Shown here piece after piece: positions 6,353 to 8,472 of a DNA stretch of 8,472 nucleotides. The number at the start of each line of letters is the position of its first letter. The first letter of the stretch is position 1. The translations under genes were made by a program, and so were the position numbers. Below the pieces are notes generated by a model. The model saw nothing but the letters and a program-made list of their open reading frames with translations, was not told where the DNA came from and ran no database searches. This DNA comes from Deltaproteobacteria bacterium (GTDB lineage: Bacteria; Desulfobacterota; GWC2-55-46; S146-73): the NCBI GenBank assembly GCA_015492355.1, contig WGFF01000161.1, forward strand, positions 1 to 8,472. Reading direction: 5' to 3'.

Positions 6353-8214
6353 CTCTTCACCCCGCTACTGCATATGAGGTCCTTGCTTGCAGACTCAAGG
6401 GTTATCATTATGGATGCCGCCTCTGCAAAGTCACTTATGCACTGGCAGTCCTTCACCACTTCCTCACCAGGACCAGCAGGACAGACGTTATCGACACACC
6501 TCCTGTAAAAGAACTCATAACTTCCTGTGGAGGTCCTTTTCTGTCCCGTATGTCCTGTGGTACCTGCCTGGGTGTCTGTAACAGGCACCCTTGTCTTGCA
6601 TGCCTTCTGACAGTCTTCAAAGGTATCCCTCGATGAAAGTCCAGCGGTATTCTCCTCGTATATCCATTCACCTGACTCATCCATCCTCATATCCATGTAA
6701 TACATGGTGGTCGTATCGTCCTGAAGGGTATCCGTTATGACATCCGTTCTCTGTATCACATCGCTGAAGTCAAAACTCTCGCCCGTCTTGCACAGATACA
6801 ACCTTTCCTTCATCCACCAGTCCCTGCACACCTCCACACTGCACACATCATCAACAAAGGTCCTGCACGTGGGAAGGGGAGTGATACCAGTGGGATTGAA
6901 GTCCCTCCAGGTATAGACACCATCCACTACCTCTTCCATCAGCCGACAGTTATCATCATTTTCCAGGGCACTGCACTGATCGTCCACCCATTCGGTTATC
7001 TCATCCCTGGTGCTGTCGCATGTATAACCGGGAAGCATCCTCACATCTATAAAGTTCCCGTTGTCACAGTTCCAGTTCCACAGCCTCTGCCAGGATTCTG
7101 TCACACCATAATCACCACTGAACACAGTGGGACACCACTCATATCCACAGTTCAAAAGATCGACCCTCGATATCCTTATATCCGGTGAAGGAGACGAAAC
7201 CTCTATGGTGGAATAACCAACAGGGGCAGGATATACCTCACCCCTGTTAGTGACTACCAGCCATGAATTCCACCTCCAGCTCAGACCACAGTCATCATCC
7301 AGCCGGGTATTGAACTGAAGATTGTATAATTTACCACCGGTGTAGTTGACTATCCGTCTTATATTACAGGTCCTCATCTCTGATGGGTCTCTTTCAGCCT
7401 GAAGGGAAACAAGACTGTAGATACTCTGTGGATCAGAGGACTGTTCCTGAATCTCTGCGGATGTGTCAGAACCCATAAGCCCTGGATCGTCATAATATCT
7501 CTCAGGATTCGTGGACCCACCTTCCTGAAGCCCGGTACATTGAGAGGACTTCTGACCGTAATAGGTGATGGATGTATCCTGAATGGATACATCTGTAACA
7601 GCATACTTGGGATCGTATGACTGTATACTGCCAACTACACCACCCCCGATGTCCTTCAACACGGTCTGGAGATTCGACCAGACAAGGTTATTGCCACAGT
7701 CGTTGTTTATGCAGTAACATCCACCGAGCTCTGTGATGTAGACCTCTTCCACACCGATCCTTCCACTCCCGTCTGTACTCCACCTGTAGTATCTGCAATT
7801 GTCCCAGGTCCCAGGGTCACATGAGATGATACCGTTTGCACAGACACCGGATACAGGAAACGGTACCTGGTAGGAATAATCGATGTTACCATCCAGGTCC
7901 GTATCCTGACCTGTGATGATGGCCACATCACCCTGTGGATACACCTGTATGAATACCTCAAGGAACCTCTCCGAGGATGGACAGCTCAGACGGGCATTGA
8001 AGGAGCGACTTCCATCGAGGGTGGTCATGGGAGTGTCATCAGAGGTAAGTGGTCGGGATATCCTCTGGTTGAATCCCTCCATGGAACCATAGGCAGAAAG
8101 TGCCATCTCCCCTGCGGCCCTGCCAGCGGACTCAGGGTCCACATCCGCACACCTGCCAGCAGAGGAAAGGAAAAACAAAAATACCAGAATATATCCTCCA
8201 AAGGTGTGCCTCAT
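6349..8214 (-). CDS. traN: TraN amino-terminal and central module
   Basis: 621 aa from the ATG at 8214, which directly precedes a signal peptide (YILVFLFFLSSAG, residues 8-20) and has GAGG 6 nt upstream. An in-frame ATG at 8370 lies inside the neighbouring element and is not the start. About 28 cysteines. Landmarks: TDLDGNIDYS (105-114), a possible calcium loop; SCDPGTWDNCRYY (131-143); LGGCYCINNDCG (163-174), then LKDIGGGVVGS (186-196); CRTFVDDVC (450-458) and CRDWWMKERLYLC (463-475); and VCPAGPGEEVVKDCQCISDFAEAA (577-600) with ICSSG near the end. These are features I associate with long TraN proteins upstream of their cysteine-rich carboxy terminus. Here the frame stops at that point and the remainder is in the next gene. 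Expected location is the outer membrane or cell surface. Assignment to TraN rests on motif recall and on the next gene completing the family. Confidence 0.75.
   Translation of the reverse strand: MRHTFGGYILVFLFFLSSAGRCADVDPESAGRAAGEMALSAYGSMEGFNQRISRPLTSDDTPMTTLDGSRSFNARLSCPSSERFLEVFIQVYPQGDVAIITGQDTDLDGNIDYSYQVPFPVSGVCANGIISCDPGTWDNCRYYRWSTDGSGRIGVEEVYITELGGCYCINNDCGNNLVWSNLQTVLKDIGGGVVGSIQSYDPKYAVTDVSIQDTSITYYGQKSSQCTGLQEGGSTNPERYYDDPGLMGSDTSAEIQEQSSDPQSIYSLVSLQAERDPSEMRTCNIRRIVNYTGGKLYNLQFNTRLDDDCGLSWRWNSWLVVTNRGEVYPAPVGYSTIEVSSPSPDIRISRVDLLNCGYEWCPTVFSGDYGVTESWQRLWNWNCDNGNFIDVRMLPGYTCDSTRDEITEWVDDQCSALENDDNCRLMEEVVDGVYTWRDFNPTGITPLPTCRTFVDDVCSVEVCRDWWMKERLYLCKTGESFDFSDVIQRTDVITDTLQDDTTTMYYMDMRMDESGEWIYEENTAGLSSRDTFEDCQKACKTRVPVTDTQAGTTGHTGQKRTSTGSYEFFYRRCVDNVCPAGPGEEVVKDCQCISDFAEAASIMITLESASKDLICSSGVKR
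7571..7593. repeat. 9-bp inverted repeat inside TraN amino-terminal gene
   Basis: GATGTATCC (7571-7579) and GGATACATC (7585-7593) are perfect arms around a 5-nt loop, within codons for DVSIQDTSI. It may be only a consequence of coding. Confidence 0.5.
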
Positions 8215-8219
8215 CCTTA

Positions 8220-8226
8220 TCCTCTT
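8220..8226 (-). promoter_or_regulatory. Ribosome binding site deciding the start at 8214
   Basis: AAGAGGA on the minus strand, with GAGG 6 nt before the ATG. It is preceded by an AT-rich TAATATATAT tract (8228-8237) that could include a -10 box, but no good -35 is visible. Confidence 0.6.
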
Positions 8227-8273
8227 TATATATATTACCGAAAAAGAGCACTCAGAAAGCCACCGTCTAAGCC

Positions 8274-8472
8274 ATTTGACCTCTCCACACGGCTGAAGCC
8301 GTGGGATCCTCAGGCTACCTGCCCGAGAACCTGAGATACATACCTCAGGGATTCGGTACGCGGTACCCACAGGTGTCTATTCCACTCATGGGTCACCCAT
8401 ACCAGGCTGGCCTCCAGCCCATTCCTGTAGCCAGGAATATATCTCCTGAGCATGTTCAATATTCCACAGGGA
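8274..8472 (-). mobile_element. Second tnpB element, right end, inverted copy, probably internally deleted
   Basis: The reverse complement of 8274-8461 matches 1313-1499 with nine mismatches in about 187 nt (about 95%). It includes the hairpin and the terminal TCAA. Identity ends at 8274. At the window edge (8462-8472) the match jumps to 261-271 of the left copy, eleven identical bases, which suggests that roughly 1 kb of internal tnpB is missing. It lies 60 nt upstream of the TraN start and points in the same direction as the operon. Confidence 0.8.
8310..8472 (-). pseudogene. tnpB carboxy-terminal remnant (second copy)
   Basis: The last 49 codons match the left TnpB end (LNML, then GYRNGLEASLVWVTHEWN, LGQVA and stop), but the RuvC-III motif DVNAA is absent and is replaced by codons reading PCGI. 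The bases there match codons 28-31 of tnpB (SLWN) in another frame. A deletion joining the amino-terminal and carboxy-terminal parts out of frame would explain this and would leave no working TnpB. Confidence 0.65.

Noticed and set aside
6340..6360. Frameshift joining the two TraN genes into one chain
   Set aside because: The downstream gene begins with a complete signal peptide and its own Shine-Dalgarno-like sequence, so two separate genes fit better.
8215..8370. Amino-terminal extension of the TraN amino-terminal gene from an ATG at 8370
   Set aside because: Most of the extra 52 codons lie in the tnpB element end, out of frame with tnpB, and would place residues ahead of a good signal peptide; the ATG at 8214 has its own ribosome binding site.
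1..8472. CRISPR array, tRNA or rRNA genes
   Set aside because: No regularly spaced repeats, no cloverleaf-like or ribosomal RNA signatures were seen on either strand.

Overview
The window carries part of an F-type (MPF-F) conjugative DNA-transfer operon on the minus strand. It is bracketed by two inverted copies of an IS200/IS605-type tnpB element, and a short AT-richer accessory patch lies between the left copy and the operon. Heavy use of AGA/AGG (Arg), ATA (Ile) and GGA (Gly) and cysteine-rich exported proteins suggest a Gram-negative, possibly thermophilic bacterium (Thermodesulfobacteriota, Nitrospirota or Aquificota are guesses). The host cannot be fixed from this sequence. A plasmid or an integrated conjugative element would both fit.

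Layout. (1) 1-1499: a TnpB gene (180-1463, +) ending in the element's right-end hairpin. (2) 1498-1842: the remainder of a small gene with an SSCHGH motif, apparently interrupted by the element. (3) 1861-2281: a good sigma-70-like promoter and ribosome binding site driving a 118-aa unrecognised protein. (4) 2298-8214, all on the minus strand and read right to left: a TraN amino-terminal module, a TraN carboxy-terminal module, TraW, TraU, F-type TrbC and a 54-codon unknown. Every gene overlaps the next by 4-29 nt, so translation is probably coupled. (5) 8274-8472: the right end of a second tnpB element on the minus strand, about 95% identical to the left copy over about 187 nt. It appears to be an internally deleted derivative.

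Together, TraW, TraU and TrbC are periplasmic factors for F-type pilus assembly and mating. TraN is the outer-membrane mating-pair stabilisation protein. The most notable point is that TraN appears to be encoded as two overlapping genes, each with its own signal peptide, placed upstream of traW rather than downstream of trbC. The carboxy-terminal half has also gained a cysteine-rich repeat region. The operon stops abruptly after the short ORF at 2298, and no traF, traH or traG follows here. The inverted element copies could allow the 6.8-kb segment between them to invert.
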